Assembly (NCBI RefSeq): GCF_044383835.1
Contig: NZ_JBISEP010000001.1
Span: 248,001 to 312,000, forward strand
DNA length: 64,000 nucleotides
Source: Paraliobacillus sp044383835
Lineage (GTDB): Bacteria; Bacillota; Bacilli; Bacillales; Amphibacillaceae
Direction: 5' to 3'
The stretch's first letter is position 1, and every line of letters begins with the position of its first letter. The notes beneath the pieces are model-generated. The model did no database searches. It worked only from the letters and a program-made list of their open reading frames with translations, and was not told where the DNA came from. Positions 26,328-35,527 of the stretch are shown piece after piece. The position numbers were made by a program, and so were the translations under genes.

Positions 26328-27212
26328 TCACTCTTTCATAACATTATTTCCAGCAATTTTTGCTGCTAATGCCCTTCCAGTAGGCGTTGCTGCTAGTCCA
26401 CCTTCAGCAGTTTCTCGCAATGCACTAGGCATTTGTTTACCCACTCGATACATTGCACCGATTACTTCATCACATGGAATTTTACTCGTTATTCCTGCAA
26501 GTGCCATATCAGCAGAAACAATGGCGTTAGAAGCCCCCGCCGCATTTCGTTTTACACAAGGAACTTCAACTAAACCTGCAACCGGATCACAAACAAGACC
26601 TAACATGTTTTTTAAGGTAATCGCAAAAGCTTCTGCACTTTGCTGTGGCGTCCCACCTGCCATTTCAACAACAGCAGCAGAAGCCATCGCTGCTGCTGAA
26701 CCAACTTCAGCTTGACACCCACCTGCAGCACCCGAAATGAATGCATTGTTAGCAACAACGAAACCAAAAGCACCTGAAGTGAATAAAAAGTTAATCATTT
26801 GTTCTCTCGTAGGATTTAAACGCTCTTTGACAGCGAACAAAGCTCCAGGAACACAGCCAGCACTACCAGCAGTAGGGGTTGCGCAGATCACACCCATTGC
26901 AGCATTCACTTCATTTGTTGCTACTGCTTTACTTACGGCATCAAGAACTAACTCTCCAGATAGAGAATTTCCTTTTTTTAAGTATGCTTGTAATAATAAT
27001 GCGTCACCCCCGACTAGTCCAGATTGGGACTTCACTCCCTTTAAACCATCTGCTACTGCTTTTTCCATAACAGAAAGGTTCTGCTCCATTTGTTTAATAA
27101 TTTCATTTCTAGGCTTATCGTGAATCTCTATCTCTTGTCTGATCATTGCTTCTGCAATGGATATATTTTCATTTTCCGTAATGGAAATTAATTCTGCAAC
27201 TGTACGAAACAT
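26328..27212 (-). CDS. sdaAA: L-serine dehydratase, alpha subunit
   Basis: Iron-sulfur subunit of the two-subunit enzyme that deaminates L-serine to pyruvate and ammonia. The 294-residue protein has candidate cluster Cys residues in AGSAGCVPG, GGCQAEVG, VCDPVAG and VEVPCVKRN. The ATG at 27212 with AAGGAGG 8 bases upstream is preferred over the longer frame start at 27242. It lies downstream of sdaAB with a 135-base gap containing only a poor inverted repeat, and recG follows almost directly. Confidence 0.97.
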   Translation of the reverse strand: MFRTVAELISITENENISIAEAMIRQEIEIHDKPRNEIIKQMEQNLSVMEKAVADGLKGVKSQSGLVGGDALLLQAYLKKGNSLSGELVLDAVSKAVATNEVNAAMGVICATPTAGSAGCVPGALFAVKERLNPTREQMINFLFTSGAFGFVVANNAFISGAAGGCQAEVGSAAAMASAAVVEMAGGTPQQSAEAFAITLKNMLGLVCDPVAGLVEVPCVKRNAAGASNAIVSADMALAGITSKIPCDEVIGAMYRVGKQMPSALRETAEGGLAATPTGRALAAKIAGNNVMKE

Positions 27213-27347
27213 GATTTCTTCCTCCTTACTTCTAAATAACAACTGTATACCGCAGCATTTTTAAAGCTTACAATATTTTAAGAATCGATTATATGAAATA
27301 TAAGACTTATTACTTAATATTCATATAAAAGTTCTTCTAACAAACGA

Positions 27348-28010
27348 TCAATCAACAATTTTTGATACATGTAAAATATGTTTAGCATCAGCTAATTCTT
27401 GTTCAATCAATGGATCTATATTTTGATCCAGTTCAATAACCATTAAAGCTTCTTTACCTATATCTTTTCTTGATACTTCCATTCTACCAATGTTGATTTC
27501 ATGTTTTGCTAAAATTTGTGTTACTGAAGCAATCGCTCCAAATCGATCATTGTGCATAATAAGAATGGACGGATGATTTCCAGATAAATGCAAATCAAAT
27601 CCGTTTAATTCCGTGATTTCAACTTTTCCTCCACCAATAGATACGCCTACCAGTTCCATACTTTCTAATCCATTCCCCATCTTTATTCTAACTGTATTCG
27701 GATGATCCACTGCAGCATCTTCTTCAAAGAAGCTAACCTTTATTCCTTTTTCTTTAGCAATGTTGATTGCGTGTCGAATATTTTCGTTTGCTGTATCAAA
27801 ATCTAATATGCCTCCAACAACAGCAACGTCGGTTCCATGTCCTTGATATGTTTTGGCAAATGAACCATAAAAAATAATCTCAGCATAAGTCGGTTGTTTT
27901 CCAAACAGGTTACGAGCTGCTCTGCCAATGCGTGCAGCACCAGCTGTATGTGAACTGGAAGGGCCAACCATAACCGGACCAATAATATCAAATACAGATT
28001 TGAACTTCAT
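27348..28010 (-). CDS. sdaAB: L-serine dehydratase, beta subunit
   Basis: Partner of sdaAA. The 220-residue protein has the N-terminal PSSSHTAGAARIGRAAR motif of the serine dehydratase beta domain and a C-terminal ACT domain (about 145-220, HPSILIMHNDRFGAIASV), which in this family may sense serine. It is first in the sdaAB-sdaAA-recG unit, with a leader of about 150 bases. Confidence 0.97.
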   Translation of the reverse strand: MKFKSVFDIIGPVMVGPSSSHTAGAARIGRAARNLFGKQPTYAEIIFYGSFAKTYQGHGTDVAVVGGILDFDTANENIRHAINIAKEKGIKVSFFEEDAAVDHPNTVRIKMGNGLESMELVGVSIGGGKVEITELNGFDLHLSGNHPSILIMHNDRFGAIASVTQILAKHEINIGRMEVSRKDIGKEALMVIELDQNIDPLIEQELADAKHILHVSKIVD

Positions 28011-28169
28011 AGATATACCTCATTTCAAATATTCTACTAATATAAACAATAATATATAATATAGTATAACTTTTTCACTGTTATATGAAAAGCTAGACCG
28101 TGCTTCATTTCTAAGTATATTTAGATCATTTTTTGTCAAATGTGATCATGTGATTTTTTACCTAATCTC

Positions 28170-28178
28170 ATTATAACA
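28170..28178 (-). promoter_or_regulatory. Candidate extended -10 promoter of sdaAB
   Basis: Minus-strand TGTTATAAT fits an extended -10 (TGn then TATAAT at 28170-28175) without a clear -35. A TTGACA further downstream (near 28135) lacks a good -10. The 28011-28340 gap holds no gene, only this candidate and the fakA terminator. Confidence 0.4.
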
Positions 28179-28305
28179 AGATGGAAGTTCCAAAATTTGA
28201 TATCGATTAAACATGCCTCTAATTATTTTCTGTCTGTTAATCGCTTTTTTGAAGCCATGATAGAAAAAAATACACCACCACATTTAGTATAGAGCTTTTT
28301 AACAT

Positions 28306-28333
28306 AGAAAAAGCCCAGGAATTAACCTGAGCT
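28306..28333 (-). terminator. Rho-independent terminator of fakA
   Basis: An 8-bp stem with one G-U pair (28312-28319 with 28326-28333) and a 6-base loop is followed on the minus strand by a T run. It lies eight bases after the fakA stop. Confidence 0.85.
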
Positions 28334-28340
28334 AGAGCGA

Positions 28341-30008
28341 TTATTCGATTGAAAAGATAAATGAGTAAATTGGCTGTTGTCCATTATGAACTTCTACCTC
28401 AATATCTTGATAGTTTTCCGCTAAGAAATCTTCTATTTCTTCGATTTCTTTGTCTGTCGCCTCTTCCCCTTGTAAAATAGTAATAATTTCATCATCTTCA
28501 GTAATTAACTCAGTCAAGAGTTGCTTGGTAACCTTTAGTTTATCTTTAGCTGTTGCCTTAATTGCTCCATCAGCTAATCCCATAAAATTACCATTGTCGA
28601 TTGTCATACCATCAATTTTTGTATCTCTCACTGCATAAGTAACTTGTCCTGTTTTTACTTGCTCACTAGCTTCTAACATCGTTGTATGATTTACGTTTAG
28701 CGCTGCCTCTTGATGAAATGCTAGTAACGCACTCATACCTTGAGGAATCGTTTTTGTCGGTACAACGACTACCTCATCTTCACTTAATTGTGCAGCTTGT
28801 TCTGCGGCCATAACAATATTTTTATTATTTGGTAAAATAATAACTTGTTTAGCGTTTGCTTGTTTTATTGCTTCAGCAAGGTCTTGTGTACTCGGATTCA
28901 TCGTTTGTCCACCTTGAATAACGACTGAAGCTCCCAAACTTTCAAAAAGCTCTTTAATTCCCTCTCCCATTGCAACAGAAATAATACCATACTCTTTCTT
29001 TTGTTTTGGTTCTTCTTTATTAATAGATTTTTCACCTACAATAGAAGTATGTTGTTGACGCATGTTCTCTACTTTTATACTAATAAAACTTCCGAAGCGT
29101 TGACCTAAGTTAAGTGCTTTACCAGGATATTCGACATGAACATGGACTTTCACAATGTCATCATCAGATACAACGAGTAAAGAGTCTCCCAATTGACTTA
29201 ATTCATTACGGAAGACTTCTTCATCATATGGGCTTTCCTTTAATTTATCCGCTTCAAATTTAACCATAAACTCTGTGCAATATCCAAACTCAATATCTTC
29301 GGTCTGCATATAATCTTGTGCTAATTTATGATGTTCTGCATTCACCATATCATCCATATTAGCAGTAGCAAGGTTTGCTTCAGGTAAAGATTCTCCTTTT
29401 AGTGAGGCAAGAAAACCTTCATATATGACAACTAATCCTTGTCCTCCACTATCAACAACACCTACTTCCTTCAACACTGGCAGTAAATCTGGAGTAGACG
29501 CTAAGGACTTTTTCGATGCTTTTAATACTTCTTCCATAAATACAATAAAATCATCTGTTTCTTTAGCTAATTGTTCAGCTTGTTTAGCTGTATCTTTAGC
29601 AACAGTTAAAATGGTTCCTTCTACTGGTTTCATTACGGCTTTATATGCAGTATTAACACCAGCTGTCAATGCCTTTGCAAAATCTTCTGGCGTAAGAGAT
29701 GTAGCACCATTAACGCCTTTAGCAAAGCCTCGGAATAACTGTGATAAAATAACTCCTGAGTTTCCTCGAGCCCCCATCAAAAGCCCCTTTGCTAATGCAT
29801 CAGCAATTTCTCCTACACTATTTGCAGGTAGATCTCTCACTTCGTTTGCACCAGATGTCATCGACAAATTCATATTTGTACCTGTGTCTCCGTCGGGAAC
29901 AGGAAATACATTTAATGCATCAATCATTTGAGCATTGTTCGTTAAGTGATTTGCACCAAGAAGTACCATCTGCTGAAATGCAGAACCTTCTAACTTTTGT
30001 AACACCAC
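28341..30008 (-). CDS. fakA: Fatty acid kinase FakA (YloV, DAK2/DhaL domain)
   Basis: ATP-binding subunit of fatty acid kinase, which with an acyl-binding FakB protein phosphorylates exogenous fatty acids for PlsX/PlsY. The 555-residue product has the N-terminal DhaL domain with DALNVFPVPDGDTGTNMN and GARGNSGVILSQLFRG, a middle domain, and a C-terminal domain with GGQTMNPSTQDL. GTG at 30008 is used because AAGGAGG lies 8 bases upstream and homologues align there; the ATG at 30026 contains that site. It pairs with the upstream asp23-like gene. Confidence 0.94.
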   Translation of the reverse strand: MVLQKLEGSAFQQMVLLGANHLTNNAQMIDALNVFPVPDGDTGTNMNLSMTSGANEVRDLPANSVGEIADALAKGLLMGARGNSGVILSQLFRGFAKGVNGATSLTPEDFAKALTAGVNTAYKAVMKPVEGTILTVAKDTAKQAEQLAKETDDFIVFMEEVLKASKKSLASTPDLLPVLKEVGVVDSGGQGLVVIYEGFLASLKGESLPEANLATANMDDMVNAEHHKLAQDYMQTEDIEFGYCTEFMVKFEADKLKESPYDEEVFRNELSQLGDSLLVVSDDDIVKVHVHVEYPGKALNLGQRFGSFISIKVENMRQQHTSIVGEKSINKEEPKQKKEYGIISVAMGEGIKELFESLGASVVIQGGQTMNPSTQDLAEAIKQANAKQVIILPNNKNIVMAAEQAAQLSEDEVVVVPTKTIPQGMSALLAFHQEAALNVNHTTMLEASEQVKTGQVTYAVRDTKIDGMTIDNGNFMGLADGAIKATAKDKLKVTKQLLTELITEDDEIITILQGEEATDKEIEEIEDFLAENYQDIEVEVHNGQQPIYSFIFSIE

Positions 30009-30094
30009 TACAACTTCCTCCTTCATAAGCTAAACATTACTAAATACCTAGTATCTATTAACTGATTCCTCGTTTATAATCATGATCTTTTTTA

Positions 30095-30457
30095 TTATTC
30101 TGCTTGTACGCGTACACCTTGAATAAAGACATTCACTGAATGCATAGAAAGACCTAATGTTTTTTCAAGTGTATATTTCACTTGTGATTGCACATTATGA
30201 GCCACTTCAGAAATCTTTGTTCCATAACTCACAATAATATACATATCGATACTAATTAACTCTTCTTCCTGACGAACAACCACACCTTTTGCAAAGTTTT
30301 CTTTACGTAAAATCTCTGCAATTCCATCTTTCAGTTGGTTTTTTGAAGCCATTCCAACAATACCGTAACATTCAATAGCAGCTCCACCAGCTACTGTTGC
30401 AACTACTTCATTAGTAATGGTAACTTGTCCATCTTTTGTTTTCAGCTCAATAGCCAT
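30095..30457 (-). CDS. yloU: Asp23/Gls24 family protein (YloU)
   Basis: A 120-residue protein of the Asp23 (DUF322) family, with VVATVAGGAAIECYGIVGMASK near residue 20 and VVRQEEELISIDMYIIVSYG in the middle. Members are linked to envelope stress and membrane anchoring; the function of this YloU-type member is not established. It is encoded just before fakA, as in other Firmicutes, suggesting a lipid or envelope connection. AGGAGG precedes the ATG. Confidence 0.93.
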   Translation of the reverse strand: MAIELKTKDGQVTITNEVVATVAGGAAIECYGIVGMASKNQLKDGIAEILRKENFAKGVVVRQEEELISIDMYIIVSYGTKISEVAHNVQSQVKYTLEKTLGLSMHSVNVFIQGVRVQAE

Positions 30458-30797
30458 TCTAATAATCCTCCTCTAATATCTAGGAAATATATTTAAGTTT
30501 AACGTTTTAAGAGTTCTCTTGACTATTTTCATATTTTTTTTCATAAGGCTTACTCATCCTAAACTCATTCTACAATAATCGCCTCAACCATGAAAGCAAT
30601 TTCATCGGTTGTTTATATTTGTGTTAATCCATGTATGCTACATATATAACTGTATTTAACCAAGACAAACCCCTTTATACAATGAACTAAACTTTAAAAT
30701 CTGTCAAGTGTATATGCTTTATAACCAACCTCTTCCATTCGTTGTAGACACAATTTTTCTCACACGATCTATCCTAATAAACTTACACTTCCAAGAT
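30458..30797. other. Divergent intergenic region between yloU and rpmB, no gene seen
   Basis: An AT-rich stretch without a supported reading frame. It must hold the yloU promoter (minus strand); a TTGACA at 30702-30707 lacks a convincing -10 at proper spacing. I see no riboswitch or repeat I can name. Confidence 0.6.
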
Positions 30798-30826
30798 TGC
30801 AAAATTAAAAAAGGTATGATAAATTA
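30798..30826 (+). promoter_or_regulatory. Sigma-A promoter of rpmB
   Basis: TTGCAA (30798-30803) and TAAATT (30821-30826) are spaced by 17 bases, with a TGA giving an extended -10. The expected start lies about 35 bases before rpmB. Confidence 0.65.
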
Positions 30827-30868
30827 TAAAAGTATGTAATGAGATAGATGTATGTAGGAGGGATAATT

Positions 30869-31057
30869 ATGGGACGTAAATGTATCGTTACTGGTCGTAA
30901 AACAACTACTGGAAATAACCGTTCTCACGCATTAAATGCAAATAAACGTAAGTGGAAAGCGAATGTTCAAAAAGTACGCATTATGGTTGATGGTAAACCG
31001 AAACGTGTTTATGTATCTACTCGTGCGCTAAAATCCGGAAAAGTAGAACGTGTTTAA
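30869..31057 (+). CDS. rpmB: Ribosomal protein L28
   Basis: Small basic large-subunit protein of 62 residues starting MGRKCIVTGRKTTTGNNRSH and ending in TRALKSGKVERV. The ATG at 30869 has GGAGGG six bases upstream; the in-frame ATG at 30848 is leader. It is divergent from yloU and convergent with spoVM, the same arrangement as in B. subtilis. Confidence 0.98.
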   Translation: MGRKCIVTGRKTTTGNNRSHALNANKRKWKANVQKVRIMVDGKPKRVYVSTRALKSGKVERV

Positions 31058-31076
31058 TTAAATAATGATCTGGGAT

Positions 31077-31111
31077 AACAAAAAGCACCCTTTCACAAGG
31101 TGCTTTTTGTT
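31077..31111. terminator. Bidirectional terminator between rpmB and spoVM
   Basis: A perfect 13-bp stem (31077-31089 with 31099-31111) and 9-base loop, with T runs on both strands, lies between convergent rpmB and spoVM. Confidence 0.9.
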
Positions 31112-31128
31112 GTTTTGGTAGGCTAAAA

Positions 31129-31209
31129 CTAACTTTTCTTAAATGTACCGATAACGACACGTACAAAGCCACCAATGAACCTCGGGAGTTTAATAGTATA
31201 AAACTTCAT
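31129..31209 (-). CDS. spoVM: Stage V sporulation protein M
   Basis: A 26-residue amphipathic peptide, too short for most gene callers. It begins MKFYTIKLPRFIGGF and ends FKKS, matching B. subtilis SpoVM in length, in the MKFYTIKLP start with Pro9, and in the Gly-Gly followed by a basic helix. SpoVM recognises the convex forespore membrane and anchors SpoIVA, founding the spore coat. GGAGGG lies 6 bases before the ATG. Its place between rpmB and thiN is the B. subtilis one. It shows that the host lineage is a spore former; I could not identify a sigma-E promoter with correct spacing. Confidence 0.96.
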   Translation of the reverse strand: MKFYTIKLPRFIGGFVRVVIGTFKKS

Positions 31210-31268
31210 GAGAAACCCTCCTCTTTTCCATATGACAAAGAAACGACTTATCGTATTATATGAACCTG

Positions 31269-31937
31269 CTACTTAAGAAGTACATCACAGCTCTTTATCA
31301 TTATTAATATGCCTCTATCAAATGAAAAAGTACCTTTTTTCGAAAGAAGCTTGTTAGAAAGACATCTAGTAGATCCCCATGAAAGTGAGTGTTTATTTAA
31401 CGGATAATAAAATCCTTCTAAACTCAGTCCCTCTATTGTTTGCGTAAAAGAAAGAAACGAGATATTCGTAAAAGGGTATGTTTCTTCAAGACAGTATGTC
31501 CCTGGCTCATATAACTGAATAACATTATATTTATCAATAATAATCGCTTCTATCTTTTCTTCCACTAACGGCAATAGCTGTTGAACGTTTGCAAGGGCAT
31601 GATCCATCCTTCCGCCAGTTACACCATATAAATATATTTGATCTGGAAAAAGTGTCTTTGCATTATTAATCGCTAACTCTAAATCTGTTTGATCCTTTTC
31701 AATTGAATATCGAACTGTCTGCTTCGCACTTTTTTTTACATTTGCAAATGCATATGCATCCATTGAATCAAAATCTCCAATCGCAAGATCAATTGATACA
31801 TTTTGATTTAGTAAAGTGATACAACCATAATCTGCTCCAATCCAATAGTCAACGACATCCATATCTTTTGATAAATCGGCAATATATTCATCTGGTCCAC
31901 CTGCAACGATACCAACTGTCTTCACCTGTTGAGTCAT
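31269..31937 (-). CDS. thiN: Thiamine pyrophosphokinase
   Basis: Converts thiamine and ATP to thiamine diphosphate. The 222-residue protein has GIVAGGPDEY at the N-terminus, GADYGC, DLAIGDFDS, EKDQTDLELAI and YGVTGGRMDHALAN, which define the family; a C-terminal thiamine-binding domain includes GLSLEGFYYPL and SWGSTRCLSN. It lies between rpe and spoVM as in B. subtilis. Confidence 0.96.
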   Translation of the reverse strand: MTQQVKTVGIVAGGPDEYIADLSKDMDVVDYWIGADYGCITLLNQNVSIDLAIGDFDSMDAYAFANVKKSAKQTVRYSIEKDQTDLELAINNAKTLFPDQIYLYGVTGGRMDHALANVQQLLPLVEEKIEAIIIDKYNVIQLYEPGTYCLEETYPFTNISFLSFTQTIEGLSLEGFYYPLNKHSLSWGSTRCLSNKLLSKKGTFSFDRGILIMIKSCDVLLK

Positions 31938-31962
31938 CTATTTTTACTCTCCCTGTGTATCA

Positions 31963-32616
31963 TTATTCAGCAGCTTGACGTATCACTTTAATTGCTTCTT
32001 TTCTATCCTCTTTACCAAAAATAGCACTTCCAGCTACTAATACGTCTACACCTGCATCTGTGCACTGTTTTGCAGTTTGTTCATTTATACCACCATCGAC
32101 TTCAAATTCAACGTGTGGAGCAAACGCTTGACGCCATTCATTTACTTGTTTAATTTTTTCAACGACATTTGCGATAAATTTTTGACCACCAAAGCCAGGG
32201 TTTACGGTCATAAACAAAACAAGATCTACATCTTTTAAAATAGGATATAGAGCATTGGCTGGTGTTGCTGGATTTATAACAACACCCGCTTTTACTCCTT
32301 TTTCCTTAATCGCGTGAATCGTACGATGTAAGTGAGTACAAGCTTCAACATGAACAGTGATGATGTCAGCACCCGCTGATGCAAATGCATCAATGTATTG
32401 ATCTGGATTATCAATCATTAAGTGTACATCTAAAGGCAAATTTGTAATTGGACGAATCGCTTCAACTATTAATGGTCCAATCGTAATATTAGGTACGAAG
32501 TGGCCATCCATCACATCCACATGAATATAATCCGCACCTGCCTGTTCAACCTCCATAATTTCTTTTTTTAGTTGTGAAAAATCAGCTGATAAAATAGATG
32601 GTGCAATTTTTGTCAT
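31963..32616 (-). CDS. rpe: Ribulose-phosphate 3-epimerase
   Basis: Interconverts ribulose-5-phosphate and xylulose-5-phosphate in the pentose phosphate pathway. The 217-residue TIM-barrel protein has APSILSADFSQL, HVDVMDGHFVPNIT, VHLMI, MTVNPGFGGQKF and VDGGIN, carrying the metal-binding His and Asp residues. It begins 3 bases after the rsgA stop, in the same operon. Confidence 0.98.
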   Translation of the reverse strand: MTKIAPSILSADFSQLKKEIMEVEQAGADYIHVDVMDGHFVPNITIGPLIVEAIRPITNLPLDVHLMIDNPDQYIDAFASAGADIITVHVEACTHLHRTIHAIKEKGVKAGVVINPATPANALYPILKDVDLVLFMTVNPGFGGQKFIANVVEKIKQVNEWRQAFAPHVEFEVDGGINEQTAKQCTDAGVDVLVAGSAIFGKEDRKEAIKVIRQAAE

Positions 32617-32619
32617 TGT

Positions 32620-33501
32620 CTAATACCTCGGCTTTCTGCTTTGGATTTCTTGATAAAATTGAAGGTAATGTTCATACCTAAACAAAGCAATTTCATTCAC
32701 ATCAACAGCTTGCTTAACTGCGCATTTGGGTTCATTTACGTGCATGCAACCACGAAATTTACAATCATGTTGCCTTTTTGTTATTTCAGGAAAACATACG
32801 GGTAATGATTGGAGATCAAGCGTATCAAATTCTAATGAACTAAATCCTGGTGTATCAGCAACTAGTCCGTTGTATATCTCTACTAACTCCACATGTCTGG
32901 TTGTATGTTTTCCTCTTCCTAAGCTAGTTGAAATCTCATTTGTATCAATTTCTAGCGTAGGATTCAAACGATTTAGCAATGAAGATTTTCCAACACCAGA
33001 TTGTCCAGCTATGACCGAAATTTTATTTGCAAAATAGTTACTTAATTGATCGTATTCTTTATTTTCTTGAGCTGATATTAATTCAACTTGATAACCGATT
33101 TTCTGATAGATCGATTGGTAGGATTGAATCTCTGCAAGCTCCGTATCGATCAGTTTATCTATTTTTGAAATAAAAATAATTGGCCGAATATCATTTGCCT
33201 CAACAAGAACTAAGAAACGATCTAATAGTAGTGTGCTAAAATCAGGCTCCTTGGCAGACACTACAATAATGGCTTGGTCAATATTGGCAACTGCAGGTCT
33301 TTTTAATTCATTTCGACGTTCTTTTATTGCGGTAATATACCCTTCGTTATCCTCTTGTATATCAAAATTGACATTATCCCCGACTAACGGGGTTAATTTT
33401 TTTTTTCGAAAAAGCCCTCTTCCCCTGCATTGATATAGACCCCGCTCTGTTTTCACATAGTAAAAACCACTAAGTGCCTTCATGATTTTTCCATCAGGCA
33501 T
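32620..33501 (-). CDS. rsgA: Ribosome small-subunit-dependent GTPase RsgA (CpgA)
   Basis: Circularly permuted GTPase for late 30S maturation. From ATG 33501 it has 293 residues: an N-terminal OB domain, G4 (ISKID, 111-115) before G1 (GQSGVGKSS, from 166) and G3 (DTPG), and a zinc-binding knuckle with CKFRGCMHVNEPKCAVK. AAGGAG is 9 bases upstream of this ATG, and the longer frame to 33564 is rejected because it overlaps prkC and extends the family N-terminus. A run of ten A residues encodes KKK near residue 33. Confidence 0.96.
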   Translation of the reverse strand: MPDGKIMKALSGFYYVKTERGLYQCRGRGLFRKKKLTPLVGDNVNFDIQEDNEGYITAIKERRNELKRPAVANIDQAIIVVSAKEPDFSTLLLDRFLVLVEANDIRPIIFISKIDKLIDTELAEIQSYQSIYQKIGYQVELISAQENKEYDQLSNYFANKISVIAGQSGVGKSSLLNRLNPTLEIDTNEISTSLGRGKHTTRHVELVEIYNGLVADTPGFSSLEFDTLDLQSLPVCFPEITKRQHDCKFRGCMHVNEPKCAVKQAVDVNEIALFRYEHYLQFYQEIQSRKPRY

Positions 33502-33505
33502 GTAC

Positions 33506-35527
33506 TTAGTCTCCTTCCACTTCATCATAAGTGATTGTTTTTTGTAAAATAACCTCGTCATCACGCTCTACTTTATAAGTAGCCACTTCCCCAGGGGCAA
33601 TAGTTAACCGAATGGAAAAGTCGGTATCTTCATAAATTGTTTGTGTCTCATGTAGCGATGTTAACTCATTGTTCATATCTCCAATATATATACGTACATA
33701 TTGAGGTGATTGCTTATTGTTCTCTGATTCACCTTGTCCAACAGTTTTACCTGTGTAAGGTACAGTAAAAGATACATTATGTGTGATTGGTGGTTTTTCT
33801 TTTTGACCAAGAGAAATAATTAAATGCACCGTTTCTTCTTCCTCTAATTGAGCACCTGCTTTTGGAGAATGAGAAATAACTGCTCCTTTTTTCACACTTT
33901 CGGAATATTGCTCGGATGTATCATAAGACAGATTATTGTTCGATAGATAGTCTTTTGCTTCTGATTCACTCATTCCTTTTAAATTAACTAATTCTACCGT
34001 ATTCTTCCCTTTACTAATCTCAAATTGCACAATTGTTTCAGAAGGAATCACTTCCGTATTCACTTGAGGTGCTACTTGTGTAACAATTTGCCCGGCAGGT
34101 TTATCAGAGTGAACTTCTATATATTCCACATCTTTATAGCCTTTTTCTAGTAGAATTTTTTTTACTTGATTGTAGTCTCTACCTTCGTAATCTGCAAATT
34201 CTTCCTTTTCTTCTCCTAAACTAACATAAACAATTATTTCTTTTCCTTCTTTTGTTTTTGTTTCCGCACTAGGATTTGTTCGAATAACATGGTCCTCTGC
34301 AATTTGATCGGAATAAGTTTCTTCCTTTACTACCTTTAACCCGAGATCTGATAAGGTTTGTTCTGCATCGGCAAATGTTTCTTCTGTTACATCTGGGACA
34401 GTTACATCATCTGGCTGTAACCAATTGGGTAAAACAAATAATGCGAATAACCCTGATGCAATAAGAATGAAAAATGAAGCAATCATCCAAATCATTAATT
34501 TCTTTTTTGATTTCTTGTTCTTTTTCTTTGATTTATCACCTTTAGAACTATTTTTTTTACCTACTGGAACAGTATTTGACTTTGCATGAATAAGTGTATC
34601 TTGATTTTTCGTATGAGACGCATACGTTTGATCATCAATAACAGGGATAGCTTTCGTTGCTTCTCCTTCTTCTTCTGGTGAAACATACGGTGCTTCATTT
34701 AATCGACTTGGGTTTAATGCAGAGACCAAATCTTCTTCTAATCCTCGCACTGTTTCATATCGATAAAATGGATCTTTAGTAGTTGCCTTTAATACGACAT
34801 TCTCTATACTTTGAGGAATTTCTGCATTCCATCGCCTCACCGATGGTGTATTTGTTTGTAAATGTTTTAGCGCTATCGATACAGCTGATTGCCCTGAGAA
34901 AGGTATATGACCGGTAAGCATTTCAAAAAAAACAATTCCTAATGAATAAATATCTGACTTATTTGTGGCTACTCCACCTCTTGCCTGTTCTGGCGATAAA
35001 TAGTGCACAGAGCCTAAGACAGAATTTGTTTGTGTTAAAGATGTTGCACTTAAAGCCAACGCAATACCAAAATCAGTAATTTTCGCTTGACCATAGTCAT
35101 TAATTAGTATGTTTTGCGGTTTAATATCTCTATGAACGATATTATTTTCATGGGCATGTTCAATAGCTGCTGTTAATTGCTTCATAATTTCAATCGATTC
35201 CTGAACAGGAATAGGCCCATATAATTGGATATATTTTTTTAATGTTACACCTTCAACATGCTCCATTACCATATAATAAATATTATCTTCTTCTCCAACG
35301 TCATAAATATTCACAATATTTGGATGAGATAAACTCGTTGCAGATTGAGCTTCTCGGTGAAAACGAGTAATAAATTCTTCATCATTTGCATATTCTAAGC
35401 GGAGTACTTTAATCGCTACATCACGATCTAATATCGTATCATGACCTAAATATACGTTGGCCATGCCGCCTCCACCTATCATTTTTATGACGTTGTAACG
35501 TTCATTTAACAAGTGACCTTCTAACAA
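33506..35527 (-). CDS. prkC: PASTA-domain Ser/Thr protein kinase PrkC
   Basis: Membrane kinase that senses peptidoglycan fragments and controls germination and translation factors in Bacillus. The 673-residue protein has an N-terminal kinase domain with K40, HRDIKPQN (D134), DFG at 152-154 and a Thr-rich activation loop; a Lys-rich juxtamembrane segment; one membrane helix (344-367); then three PASTA repeats and a C-terminal domain. The start is TTG at 35527, overlapping the prpC stop by 7 bases, with AGGTG at 7-base spacing; it matches homologue N-termini. It is followed by rsgA, a known substrate in B. subtilis. Confidence 0.97.
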   Translation of the reverse strand: MLEGHLLNERYNVIKMIGGGGMANVYLGHDTILDRDVAIKVLRLEYANDEEFITRFHREAQSATSLSHPNIVNIYDVGEEDNIYYMVMEHVEGVTLKKYIQLYGPIPVQESIEIMKQLTAAIEHAHENNIVHRDIKPQNILINDYGQAKITDFGIALALSATSLTQTNSVLGSVHYLSPEQARGGVATNKSDIYSLGIVFFEMLTGHIPFSGQSAVSIALKHLQTNTPSVRRWNAEIPQSIENVVLKATTKDPFYRYETVRGLEEDLVSALNPSRLNEAPYVSPEEEGEATKAIPVIDDQTYASHTKNQDTLIHAKSNTVPVGKKNSSKGDKSKKKNKKSKKKLMIWMIASFFILIASGLFALFVLPNWLQPDDVTVPDVTEETFADAEQTLSDLGLKVVKEETYSDQIAEDHVIRTNPSAETKTKEGKEIIVYVSLGEEKEEFADYEGRDYNQVKKILLEKGYKDVEYIEVHSDKPAGQIVTQVAPQVNTEVIPSETIVQFEISKGKNTVELVNLKGMSESEAKDYLSNNNLSYDTSEQYSESVKKGAVISHSPKAGAQLEEEETVHLIISLGQKEKPPITHNVSFTVPYTGKTVGQGESENNKQSPQYVRIYIGDMNNELTSLHETQTIYEDTDFSIRLTIAPGEVATYKVERDDEVILQKTITYDEVEGD

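Noticed and set aside
26737..27123. 128-codon open frame on the plus strand inside sdaAA
   Set aside because: Shadow of the GC-richer sdaAA coding sequence; the Ala/Pro-rich translation resembles no family.
29425..29931. 168-codon open frame on the plus strand inside fakA
   Set aside because: It is antisense to a well-supported gene, has no binding site and no recognisable family; its codons mirror those of fakA.
31210..31268. Sigma-E promoter for spoVM (TCATATA followed by CATATGG)
   Set aside because: The spacing of 22 bases is too long for sigma-E promoters (about 13-15), so I do not call it.
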